Shown here: in pieces, positions 24,526 through 32,812 of the stretch | Layout of the letters: each line of letters begins with the position of its first letter | Position numbering within the stretch: the stretch's first letter is position 1 | Source: CAZMRF01 sp964568735 | Lineage (GTDB): Bacteria; Acidobacteriota; Polarisedimenticolia; JACPZX01 | Direction of reading: 5' to 3' | Assembly (NCBI GenBank): GCA_964568735.1 | Contig: CAZMRF010000050.1 | Location: 1-38,758, forward strand | DNA length: 38,758 nucleotides | Program-made: the position numbers and the translations under genes | Notes under the pieces: model-generated | What the model saw: only the letters and a program-made list of their open reading frames with translations | What the model was told of the DNA's origin: nothing | Database searches by the model: none

Positions 24526-26648
24526 GCGACCCGCGGCCCGCAGGCGAGGCGGACCTCTACATCAACCGGGAGCTCTCCTGGCTGGACTTCAACTCGAGGG
24601 TCCTGGAAGAGGCCCGCGATCCCGCCACTCCTCTGCTCGAGCGGGCCCGCTTCGCGGCCATCGTCCAGTCGAACCTGGACGAGTTCTTCATGGTCCGCGT
24701 CGCGCGACTGAAGCGGGAGCTCGGGACGGGGCGGGAAGTGACGGACCCTTCCGGGATGACGCCCGCGAAGCTCCTCACGGAGATCTCCCTGAGGGCTCAC
24801 GCCATGGTGGAGGATCTCTACGGCCTTCTCCTCGGAGATCTCCTCCCTGCGCTCGCGAAGGAGGGGATCCGCATCATCCCCGTGGCGGACATCGAGGCCC
24901 CGCAGGCTCTCGAGCTCCGGCGTCAGTTCGAGAGGGATCTCGTGGCGGCTCTCACGCCTCTCGGGATCGACTCGGCGCGCCCATTCCCCGTCCTGGCCTC
25001 TCTCTCCCTGAACGTCGCGGTGCTCCTCGATCCCCCGCCGGGCGAGGAGGGGCCCTGGCTGGCGGTCGTGCAGGTTCCCTCGGGATTGCCCAGGATCCTC
25101 CGCGTCGTCGGTCCCGGCAGCGGAGCGTGGGTCTGGCTGGAGGACGTGATCCGCGCCAACCTGGCCTCCCTCTTTCCCGGGCAGACGCTCCTGGAGTCGG
25201 CGGTCTTCCGTGTCACGCGCGATTCGGAGCTGGAGATCGACGAGGATGGCGATCGGGATCTCAGGGGGCAGGTGGAGGAAGAGCTGAGGAAGCGCAGGCG
25301 CAGCAAGTTCGTCCGCCTCGAGATCGACGCCGCGGCGCCGGAGAAGCTCTCGGGGCTCCTCGCGCAGCGCCTCTCCGTGGACGAGGAGCACACCTACAGG
25401 ATTCCAGGGCCCCTGAGCCTGCGGCCCCTGTTACAGCTCGCGGAGCTGCCGGCGCTCGAGCACCTGCGCTGGGAGCCGAGAGCGCCTCTCCCGCCGGCGG
25501 GGCTCGAGGCCGGCGAGGATCTATTCGCCTTCCTGGAGGAGCGGGACATACTCCTGCACCACCCCTACGAGTCCTTCGATCCGGTGGTTCGTCTCATTTC
25601 CGCCGCCGCGGAGGATTCCGACGTCCTGGCCATCAAGCAGACGCTGTACCGCACCAGCGGAGACTCTCCCGCCATCCTCGCCCTCATGCGCGCCGCGGAA
25701 CGCGGCAAGCAGGTCACCGTCGTGGTCGAGCTGCGCGCCCGCTTCGACGAGCAGTCGAATCTCCAGTGGACCCGGGGGCTCGAGGAGGCCGGCGCTCACG
25801 TCCTCTTCGGCGTGAGGCGCTACAAGACGCACGCGAAGATCTGCCTCGTCGTCCGCCGCACGCAGGAAGGAATCCGGCGCTACGTCCACCTGGGCACCGG
25901 GAACTACAACGACCGGACGGCGAAGGTCTACTCGGACTTCGGGCTGATGACGAGCGACCGCGTGATCGGAGAAGACGCCTCGATGTTCTTCAACGCCGTC
26001 ACGGGATACTCGGACCCTCCGCGCATGCGCAAGCTCGTGATGGCGCCGACGCAGCTTCGCGAGCGGTTCATCGGGCTGATCCGCCGCGAGCAGACGCGGG
26101 CCGCCGAGGGGCAGGCCGCGGAGATCACGGCGAAGGTGAACTCCCTCGTCGACCGGGGCATCATCGCCGCCCTCTACGAAGCCGCGAGGGCCGGGGTGCG
26201 GATCCGGCTGAACGTCCGGGGCATCTGCTGCCTGAGCCCCGGGGTGAAAGGGCTCGGTGACCGGATCAGCGTCGTTTCGATCGTCGATCGATACCTCGAG
26301 CACTCGCGCGTCTTCAGCTTCCGCAACGGGGGCGACGAGGAGATCTACCTCTCCAGCGCCGACTGGATGCCCCGGAACCTCGACCGGCGCGTGGAGCTGC
26401 TCTTCCCGGTGGAGGACTCCACCTGCCGGGCCCGGGTGATGGCCGCGCTGGATGCCTACTTCCAGGACAACGTGAAGTCCCGCTGGCTCCAGAAGGACGG
26501 TACCTGGAAGCGCAGGAAGCTCCGCCGGGGCGATCCGCCCTTCCAGGCCCAGCAGCGCCTCTACGAAGCAGCCCTCCATGAGAGCGAGCGCGCCCGGCGG
26601 ACCACTTTGGTCCTCGAGCCCAGGACCTCATCCCGGGGCGGGGAGTGA
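24522..26648 (+). CDS. ppk1: Polyphosphate kinase 1
   Basis: A 708-residue PPK1, which reversibly makes polyphosphate from ATP. The N-terminal domain opens with YINRELSWLDFNSRVLEEA and SNLDEFFMVRVA. The catalytic C1/C2 domains contain HHPYESFDPVVRLI and IKQTLYRTSGDSP. The phospho-accepting H437 is in YKTHAKI, with HLGTGNYNDRTAK after it. The second conserved histidine, H594, is in YLEHSRVFSF. SADWMPRNLDRRVELLFPV closes the domain. Positions agree closely with E. coli PPK (H435, H592). The ATG overlaps the preceding stop (ATGA), making it the third gene of ppx-ppx-ppk1. The C-terminal 45 residues are basic. All active-site residues are present, so activity is expected. Confidence 0.96.
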   Translation: MSDPRPAGEADLYINRELSWLDFNSRVLEEARDPATPLLERARFAAIVQSNLDEFFMVRVARLKRELGTGREVTDPSGMTPAKLLTEISLRAHAMVEDLYGLLLGDLLPALAKEGIRIIPVADIEAPQALELRRQFERDLVAALTPLGIDSARPFPVLASLSLNVAVLLDPPPGEEGPWLAVVQVPSGLPRILRVVGPGSGAWVWLEDVIRANLASLFPGQTLLESAVFRVTRDSELEIDEDGDRDLRGQVEEELRKRRRSKFVRLEIDAAAPEKLSGLLAQRLSVDEEHTYRIPGPLSLRPLLQLAELPALEHLRWEPRAPLPPAGLEAGEDLFAFLEERDILLHHPYESFDPVVRLISAAAEDSDVLAIKQTLYRTSGDSPAILALMRAAERGKQVTVVVELRARFDEQSNLQWTRGLEEAGAHVLFGVRRYKTHAKICLVVRRTQEGIRRYVHLGTGNYNDRTAKVYSDFGLMTSDRVIGEDASMFFNAVTGYSDPPRMRKLVMAPTQLRERFIGLIRREQTRAAEGQAAEITAKVNSLVDRGIIAALYEAARAGVRIRLNVRGICCLSPGVKGLGDRISVVSIVDRYLEHSRVFSFRNGGDEEIYLSSADWMPRNLDRRVELLFPVEDSTCRARVMAALDAYFQDNVKSRWLQKDGTWKRRKLRRGDPPFQAQQRLYEAALHESERARRTTLVLEPRTSSRGGE

Positions 26649-26670
26649 GGGGAGGCCCTCCGCGCGAGGC

Positions 26671-26700
26671 TTGATCTGGGCTCCGAAGGCTGGGTAGACT
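26671..26700 (+). promoter_or_regulatory. Sigma-70-like promoter of the metalloprotease gene
   Basis: TTGATC (26671-26676), an 18-base spacer and TAGACT (26695-26700) lie in the 201-base gap after ppk1. The predicted leader is about 140 bases. The -35 hexamer is the same as that before the chemosensory operon. Confidence 0.45.
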
Positions 26701-26849
26701 CCGAGTGTCCCGGTCAGGAGTGACGTGCCAAGACCCCGCCCTCGCGCCGCTTCACGGCTTCCTTTGCAACCCCGAGTGAGTGTTTCGACATCTCATCCAG
26801 GGGGTGTCCGCGCGTTTCAACTCGTCGAAAGACCACCTCGGAGGTGACC

Positions 26850-29588
26850 ATGAGGCACAAGACCTTCCTCTTCCTCATCGTGGTGCTGCTGGCCGTCGGC
26901 GTCGGCTGCATCCATATCTACGAGCCGCGTCCCGCCGCGCAGCAGGGGGGCGGCCCCTCCGACGGCGGCAAGGGCGACAAGGAGAAGCCTCCCTTCAAGC
27001 CCTGGGAGGAGGTCACCAAGGACTCCACGAAGGTCGAGGGCTACTTCACCTGGCACCAGACCCGCGATAACAAGCTCCTGCTCGAGCTGCCCGCGGACCG
27101 TCTCGACAAGGAGTTCGGGATGATCCTCCATCTCAGCAAGGGGGCCGGGGTCTTCGACCTGAACGACGGCCTCTACCTGAGCGACACCGAGCTGATGCGC
27201 TACCGCCGGGTGGGCGACACCATCTACCTCGTGAACGTGAATCCCCGCTTCATCGCCAGCGGAGAGCAGGGGATGAAGCACGCGGTCGAGGACAACCTCG
27301 GCAACTCCATACTGGCCTCGTTCCCCATCCTCAGCGAGAACAAGGACACGAAGAACGTCCTCGTGGACGCGACGGAGTTCTTCGTATCCGACTACGCGAA
27401 CATGGGCGAGTGGCTCAAGTTCTACTACGGCGGCAAGCCCGTGAGCTTCGACGGCAGTCGAAGCTTCGTCTCGAAGCTCCAGGGCTTCCCGAAGAACGAC
27501 GAGCTGGACGTGGAGTTCACTTACAAGGCCGGTGACTACCCGATCTTCGGCGGCGAGGGCATCCCCGACTACCGCTCGATCCCCTTCGGCGTGCGCTACT
27601 CGATTTTCGCGCTTCCGGAGAGTCCGATGATGCCTCGCCTGGCCGACGATCGCGTCGGACACTTCCTGACCGCGATGAAGGACTTCTCGCGAGATCAGGA
27701 GCCCGAGTGGTACCGGCGCTACGTGGAGCGCTGGCGCCTCGAGAAGAAGGATCCGGGAGCGGCCCTCTCCGAGCCCGTGAAGCCCATCGTCTACTACGTG
27801 GACTACAGCGTTCCCGCGCCATACCGGCAGGCCGTCAAGGACGGCATCGAGGCCTGGAACAAGGCCTTCGAGGCCGCGGGGTTCAAGAACGCCGTCGTGG
27901 CCAAGGACCCTCCCGCCGATGATCCCTCGTGGAACGCGGAGGACATCCGGTACTCGTCCGTGAAGTGGTCGGCCGCGCACCAGATGGGCTATGCCATCGG
28001 CCCCTCCCAGTCCGACCCGAGGACGGGCGAGCTCCTCAACGCCGACATCCTGGTTTCGTCCACGTTCGTGAGAGGCTGGCTCGCCGACTACCAGGACTTT
28101 GTGGGGATCGGCTCTAGCGCCATCGATCTCGTCAATGCCCTGAGCCAGAGCGATCCCCGGTGGGCCGGGCTCCCTCGCAGCACCAGGGAGCGGATCTGTG
28201 TGGCCGAGATGGGCACGGCCCGTCAGCTCGGTGTCCAGTACGCTCTGATGCAGGGGCTCGGCACCCTGAAGCCCAACGAGCCGATGCCGCCGGAGTACCT
28301 CAGGTCGGCCATCATGTGGCTGGTCCTCCACGAGGTGGGCCACACGCTCGGCCTGCGGCACAACTTCAAGGGCTCCTCGGGCATCCCCATCGAAAAGATC
28401 CATGACAAGGCCTACACCTCGCAGCATGGGGTCGTCGTCTCGGTCATGGACTATCCGTCCGTCAACGTCAGCCCGGATCCCGCCCGGCAGGGCGACTACT
28501 ACTCAACGGTGCCCGGCGATTACGACGTCTGGGCCATCCAGTACGCCTACACGCCCATCAACAAGCCGGGGACGAGCGAGCCGGTTTCCACGCCGGACGA
28601 GGAGCTGCCCGAGCTGAAGAAGCTCGCCGCCCGGTCGGCGGAGCCCCTCCTGGCCTACAACACCGACGAGGACAACTGGCTGGGCCCCTTCAACGTGGAT
28701 CCCTTCACGAACGCCTGGGACCTCAGCTCCGATCCCGTCCGTTACGCGATGGATCGGGCCGCCATCGTCAAGCGCGTCATGCCCCAAATCGAAAGCCGGC
28801 TCCTGCCGGAGGGAGACGGCTACCAGCGCCTGCGCAACGCAGTCGGCAATCTCATGTTCGAGGGGGTCTATCCGTACTTCAACGCGACGAGGATGGTCGG
28901 CGGGATGAGCTTCGCCCGCGACCACAAGGGAGATCCGGGCGGTCGCCCGCCCTTCACGCCGCTGCCAGCGGCGAAGCAGCGGGAAGCCGTCCAGTCGATC
29001 GTCCAGGGCGTGTTCACGGAGAACTCGTTCCAGTTCCAGCCGGAGCTTCTCAACAAGCTCTCGCCGAACCGCTTCAGCCACTGGGGGATGGCCTGGGACG
29101 TCCAGGTCGAGTACCCGACCCACCAGGTCGTGGAGGCGTGGCAGCGCGTCATCATGGGAAGCCTGCTCTCGCCGCCGCGGCTGAGGCGCATGGTCGAGAG
29201 CGGGATCCGCTACCCGGATGGCGCCTCGAGCTACAACATCGACGAGATGTTCGGGACGCTCACGGGAGCCGTCTGGAGCGAGCTGGGGCAGCCCGGCGCC
29301 TCCGCCCGGAAGGTCGGCTCCTTGCGGCGGAATCTCCAGCGCGTCTGGGTAGACAGCTTCATCAACGTGATGATGGGCGTCGAGACCGTTGGAATGGGCC
29401 CCGTGCCCGACGATGCGCGCGCTCTGGCACGCTACCAGCTCACGTCGGTCGCCGGCCGGATCGACGCCGTGATGGACGGCCCGGATCTGGACACGCCGAC
29501 CCGTGCGCACCTCGCCGAAACGAAGGCGCGGATCGATCGAACCCTCGACGCCTCGCTCTCGCTCAGCGTGGCAGGCGCCGTGCCCTAG
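26850..29588 (+). CDS. Lipoprotein-type zinc-dependent metalloprotease (DUF5117/DUF4953-like)
   Basis: A 912-residue exported metallopeptidase. A signal peptide ends in a lipobox-like VGVGC with the candidate lipidated C20, so it is probably anchored to a membrane. Residues about 55-200 (STKVEGYFTWHQTRDNKLLL in two blocks, FGMILHLSKGAGVFDLNDG, YLVNVNPRF) match the DUF5117/5118 module. The peptidase core has HEVGHTLGLRHNFKGS with H494, E495, H498 and H504, an extended metzincin-type HExxHxxGxxH. A Met-turn-like VSVMDYPSVN follows. A large C-terminal helical region completes the protein. Such proteins of 800-950 residues are common in Acidobacteriota and Bacteroidota; physiological substrates are not known. 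GGAGG lies 5 bases before the ATG at 26850, which is why I prefer it to the in-frame GTG at 26844. A strong terminator follows, so it is monocistronic. Confidence 0.9.
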   Translation: MRHKTFLFLIVVLLAVGVGCIHIYEPRPAAQQGGGPSDGGKGDKEKPPFKPWEEVTKDSTKVEGYFTWHQTRDNKLLLELPADRLDKEFGMILHLSKGAGVFDLNDGLYLSDTELMRYRRVGDTIYLVNVNPRFIASGEQGMKHAVEDNLGNSILASFPILSENKDTKNVLVDATEFFVSDYANMGEWLKFYYGGKPVSFDGSRSFVSKLQGFPKNDELDVEFTYKAGDYPIFGGEGIPDYRSIPFGVRYSIFALPESPMMPRLADDRVGHFLTAMKDFSRDQEPEWYRRYVERWRLEKKDPGAALSEPVKPIVYYVDYSVPAPYRQAVKDGIEAWNKAFEAAGFKNAVVAKDPPADDPSWNAEDIRYSSVKWSAAHQMGYAIGPSQSDPRTGELLNADILVSSTFVRGWLADYQDFVGIGSSAIDLVNALSQSDPRWAGLPRSTRERICVAEMGTARQLGVQYALMQGLGTLKPNEPMPPEYLRSAIMWLVLHEVGHTLGLRHNFKGSSGIPIEKIHDKAYTSQHGVVVSVMDYPSVNVSPDPARQGDYYSTVPGDYDVWAIQYAYTPINKPGTSEPVSTPDEELPELKKLAARSAEPLLAYNTDEDNWLGPFNVDPFTNAWDLSSDPVRYAMDRAAIVKRVMPQIESRLLPEGDGYQRLRNAVGNLMFEGVYPYFNATRMVGGMSFARDHKGDPGGRPPFTPLPAAKQREAVQSIVQGVFTENSFQFQPELLNKLSPNRFSHWGMAWDVQVEYPTHQVVEAWQRVIMGSLLSPPRLRRMVESGIRYPDGASSYNIDEMFGTLTGAVWSELGQPGASARKVGSLRRNLQRVWVDSFINVMMGVETVGMGPVPDDARALARYQLTSVAGRIDAVMDGPDLDTPTRAHLAETKARIDRTLDASLSLSVAGAVP

Positions 29589-29620
29589 CCCTCGCTCAGA
29601 GCGGGCTTCCAGAAAAACCG

Positions 29621-29670
29621 GAGCCGCGCGTACGGGATGAAGTCCCGGCCGCGCGGCTCTTTCGTTTCGG
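29621..29670 (+). terminator. Intrinsic terminator after the metalloprotease gene
   Basis: GAGCCGCGCG (29621-29630) pairs perfectly with CGCGCGGCTC (29650-29659). Nested inside, CGGGA (29633-29637) pairs with TCCCG (29643-29647) around a TGAAG loop. A T-rich tract TCTTTCGTTT follows at once. It starts 33 bases after the stop codon. Confidence 0.85.
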
Positions 29671-29860
29671 GCCGTGCGGCGCGATTCCAGAGCTATTCGC
29701 GGCGCGGCCGGCGTGCAGTCCCGGTTCGGAAGTCAGGGTCTTCCCGGACTATCTGTGGTTTCCGGTTCTCCGCTGCGGAAGTTGGCCGGATCATGGGCGG
29801 TGTGATGGGACCTGTGACGGGCTGCGTGTTAGTCTGACCAACCCCGCTGGAACAGGCTGA

Positions 29861-32587
29861 ATGAGAGAGTGCCCCTACTGCCATACCTCCGCCACCGAGG
29901 GCAGCCGCTTCTGCCCCGAATGCGGCTCGCCGCTCCACGCCTCCTCCCAGATCCCGACGGAGCTGGCGGGGCGCCGCCAGCCCTCTTCGGACCCCTCCTC
30001 GCCGCCGACCCCGCACCCCTCTCAGGTCCCGCAGGCGATCCCCTCTGGCGGGCGTTTCACCGCGGGCGAGGTCCTCATGGGCCGCTACCGGATCATCGGA
30101 CGGCTCGGGGGCGGGGGGATGGGCGTCGTCTNNNNNNNNNNCGATCTGACCCTCGAGCATCCCGTCGCGCTGAAGTTCCTGCCCGAGGGCCTGTCGGGCA
30201 ACGACGATCGGCTGTCGCGCTTCCTCTCGGAGGTTCGCATCGCCCGGCAGATCTCGCATGCCAACGTCTGCCGCGTCTACGACATCGCCGAGGCGGACGG
30301 GCAGCGCTTCATCTCCATGGAGTACGTGGACGGAGAGGACCTCTCATCACTCCTGCGACGCATCGGGCGCTACCCGGCCGAGAAGGGAGTCGAGATCGCC
30401 CGGCAGATCTGTGCCGGCCTCGCCGCGGCGCACGAGAGGGGGGTGCTGCACCGGGATCTGAAGCCGGCGAACATCATGATCGACGGCCGCGGCAAGGTGC
30501 GGATCACGGACTTCGGCCTGGCGAGCCTCGCCGGGCAGGTCGCAGGGCTCGAGATCCAGGCGGGCACGCCAGCTTACATGGCACCCGAGCAGCTTCGGGG
30601 CAGCGAAGTCACGCAGCGAAGCGACATCTCCGCGCTGGGGCTCGTGCTCTACGCGCTTTTCACGGGCCGGCCCGCGCTGACGGCGACGAGCCGCGCGGAG
30701 CTCCTCGCGAGCCATGCCACGTCGAGCGTGCCGACGCCGTCGTCATGGGTTGAGGACATCGACCCGGTGGCGGAGAGGATCATCCTCCGATGCCTCGAGC
30801 CCGATCCTCGAGATCGCCCCGCGAGCGCGCTGGCCGTGGCCGCGGCCCTGCCGGGAGGAGATCCCCTCGCGGCGGCGCTCGCGGCCGGCGAGACTCCCTC
30901 ACCGGAGATGGTGGCGGCGGCGGGCGAGGCAGGAGCGCTCCGTCCGGCCGTCGCCTGGTCGATGCTGGCAGGCGCGGTCGCTCTCACGCTCATGGCCGTC
31001 GCGGCCGAAGCGCGATGGAAGATCACGAGCCTCGTGCCTCTGCCTCTCCCGGAGGAGGCGCTGGCCGTGAGGGCGCGCGCGGTGATCCATGCCCTCGGCC
31101 AGGACGCTCCCGTTGCCGACTCCGCATACCGTTTTGCCACGAACACGGACTACATCAAGTGGATCGAGAAGAATGATTCCTCTCCCGATCGCTGGAAGCC
31201 GCTCGCCGAAGGGGGGCCGCCGGGCATGGTCTTCCTCTACAGACAAAGCCCTCGCCCTCTGATCGCCAAGGCGAACTTCACCGTAGTCGACTTCGACAAC
31301 CCGCCACAGGCCTCCCAGGGGATGGCACGGGTGGTCCTCGACCCCGAGGGGAAGCTGCTCGTCTACCAGACAATCCCACCGCAGAGGGACGACGGCGAAA
31401 GCCAGCCGGGTGCGCCGGAATGGGGCGCGCTTTTCAAGGAGGCCGGGCTCGATAGGACTTCGTTCACGGAGACCCGCCCCCTGCGGGCCCCGGCGATGGC
31501 CTGCGACATGCGTGCGGCCTGGGAGGGGAGCTTCCCGGGGCGGCCCGAGATCCCGCTTCGAGTCGAGGCGGCCGCCTACCGGGGAAAACCGGTCTCCTTC
31601 CTCCTCGAGGGCCCATGGGTGAAGCCCGAGCCCATGCAGGATCCTGCAGAGAGCACTCTGGAGTGGCTGGGAGAGAACGTCGTCCTGGCGATCCCGACGG
31701 TCGGCGCACTGGCGGTAGGGCTCATCTTCGCCCGCCGGAACATCAGGGCAGGGAGGGGAGACACGCGCGGCGCGCTCCGGCTGGCACTGTGGTTCTTTGG
31801 CATGCACACTGTGGTCTGGGCTCTGTGGGCGTCCCACGTGCCCGATCTCTCGGATGAGTGGTCCATCGTCCAGGCGGACGTCGGGTACAACCTCTTCCTG
31901 GCAGCGAGTCTCTGGCTGCTCTACGTGGGGCTCGAACCCTATGTCAGGCGCTGGTGGCCGGATGTGCTCATCACGTGGAGCAGGCTCCTGCGGGGCCGCT
32001 TTCGCGATCCACTCGTCGGAAAGGACATCCTCATCGGCGGCCTCCTCGGCGGTGTGTTCGGCCTGGTGAGCTCTCTGGACGACGCCATCGCGAGCTGGCT
32101 CGGCTGGCCTCCCGTGACCCCTCACCCTTACCAGGAGATCGTCCTGGGTAGCCTCAGGGCCGGATCCGCAAACGTCCTGGATCTCCTGGTCCACGCCCTT
32201 CTCATCGTGATGCAAGTCCTCTTCATCCTCCTCCTGTTGCGGCTCCTCGTGCGCAAACTCTGGGTCGCAGCGGTCTTCATGGTGCCGATATTCGTCCTCG
32301 TCATCGATGCGAATCCGCTCTACCCGTCGATCACCTGGCCCATCACAGCGCTGGCCTTCGTTGCCTTCATCATCGTCCTCATGCGCCACGGCCTCGTAGC
32401 CACCACTGTGGGACTGTTCACCGTCACGATGATGGATAGCATCCCCCTCACCACGGACCTGTCCGCGTGGTACGCCCAGGCGACGATTCTCCCCGTGGCC
32501 GCGCTCCTCGCCCTCCTTGCCTACGGCTTCCATACGGCTCTGGCAGGCCAGCCCGCGTTCGGGACGGGGAAGCTCCTGGACGAGTGA
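29861..32587 (+). CDS. Zinc-ribbon Ser/Thr protein kinase with polytopic membrane C-terminus
   Basis: A 908-residue protein. A zinc ribbon (C4, C7, C18, C21) and a Pro/Ser-rich linker precede a Hanks kinase domain (about 73-335). The kinase has glycine loop GRLGGGGMGVV, catalytic lysine K105, HRDLKPAN (197-204) and DFG starting at D217, with APEQ following. One membrane helix (about 365-387) is followed by an extracytoplasmic domain of about 220 residues. At least seven further hydrophobic segments run to the C-terminus, including a conserved-looking block LEPYVRRWWPDVLITWSRLL and RDPLVGKDILIGGLLGG. The ten Ns (30132-30141) fall in the glycine loop. They leave exactly four unknown codons between VV and DLTLEHP, where Y-R-A-x is expected, so gap length and frame look right. 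The function of the membrane part is unknown; kinase activity is expected. Confidence 0.9.
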   Translation: MRECPYCHTSATEGSRFCPECGSPLHASSQIPTELAGRRQPSSDPSSPPTPHPSQVPQAIPSGGRFTAGEVLMGRYRIIGRLGGGGMGVVXXXXDLTLEHPVALKFLPEGLSGNDDRLSRFLSEVRIARQISHANVCRVYDIAEADGQRFISMEYVDGEDLSSLLRRIGRYPAEKGVEIARQICAGLAAAHERGVLHRDLKPANIMIDGRGKVRITDFGLASLAGQVAGLEIQAGTPAYMAPEQLRGSEVTQRSDISALGLVLYALFTGRPALTATSRAELLASHATSSVPTPSSWVEDIDPVAERIILRCLEPDPRDRPASALAVAAALPGGDPLAAALAAGETPSPEMVAAAGEAGALRPAVAWSMLAGAVALTLMAVAAEARWKITSLVPLPLPEEALAVRARAVIHALGQDAPVADSAYRFATNTDYIKWIEKNDSSPDRWKPLAEGGPPGMVFLYRQSPRPLIAKANFTVVDFDNPPQASQGMARVVLDPEGKLLVYQTIPPQRDDGESQPGAPEWGALFKEAGLDRTSFTETRPLRAPAMACDMRAAWEGSFPGRPEIPLRVEAAAYRGKPVSFLLEGPWVKPEPMQDPAESTLEWLGENVVLAIPTVGALAVGLIFARRNIRAGRGDTRGALRLALWFFGMHTVVWALWASHVPDLSDEWSIVQADVGYNLFLAASLWLLYVGLEPYVRRWWPDVLITWSRLLRGRFRDPLVGKDILIGGLLGGVFGLVSSLDDAIASWLGWPPVTPHPYQEIVLGSLRAGSANVLDLLVHALLIVMQVLFILLLLRLLVRKLWVAAVFMVPIFVLVIDANPLYPSITWPITALAFVAFIIVLMRHGLVATTVGLFTVTMMDSIPLTTDLSAWYAQATILPVAALLALLAYGFHTALAGQPAFGTGKLLDE
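30132..30141. other. Assembly gap (10 Ns) inside the kinase glycine loop
   Basis: Ten undetermined bases interrupt the kinase gene. The flanking bases keep the frame: a T before the gap fits the Tyr codon normally following GVV in this loop. The gap is therefore sequence uncertainty, not a lesion. Confidence 0.95.
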
Positions 32588-32812
32588 TACCCTCCACAGG
32601 CCACGCCACGATCCTCCCATCGAGTTCGGATTGCATTGACGGTGCGCGGCAGGAGCTGGCCTCACCTCGAGGTTTCGACCCTGTCATGCATCTCACCGTC
32701 GGGCTCGGAGGTTTCAGGATGAGCGATTCCAGTCGGCTGTGCCAAGGGCCCTCGCCCCGCAACGGGAGATGGCTCCTGACTCCATGACGATGGGGTGCAG
32801 AGGGAGAGGGTC

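Noticed and set aside
26817..28427. A 536-codon minus-strand frame opposite the metalloprotease
   Set aside because: The metalloprotease on the plus strand has signal peptide, zinc site, promoter and terminator; the antisense translation has no domain.
30899..32665. A 588-codon minus-strand frame opposite the membrane half of the zinc-ribbon kinase
   Set aside because: The plus strand gives continuous hydrophobic helices in frame with the kinase; the minus frame is low-complexity and charged.
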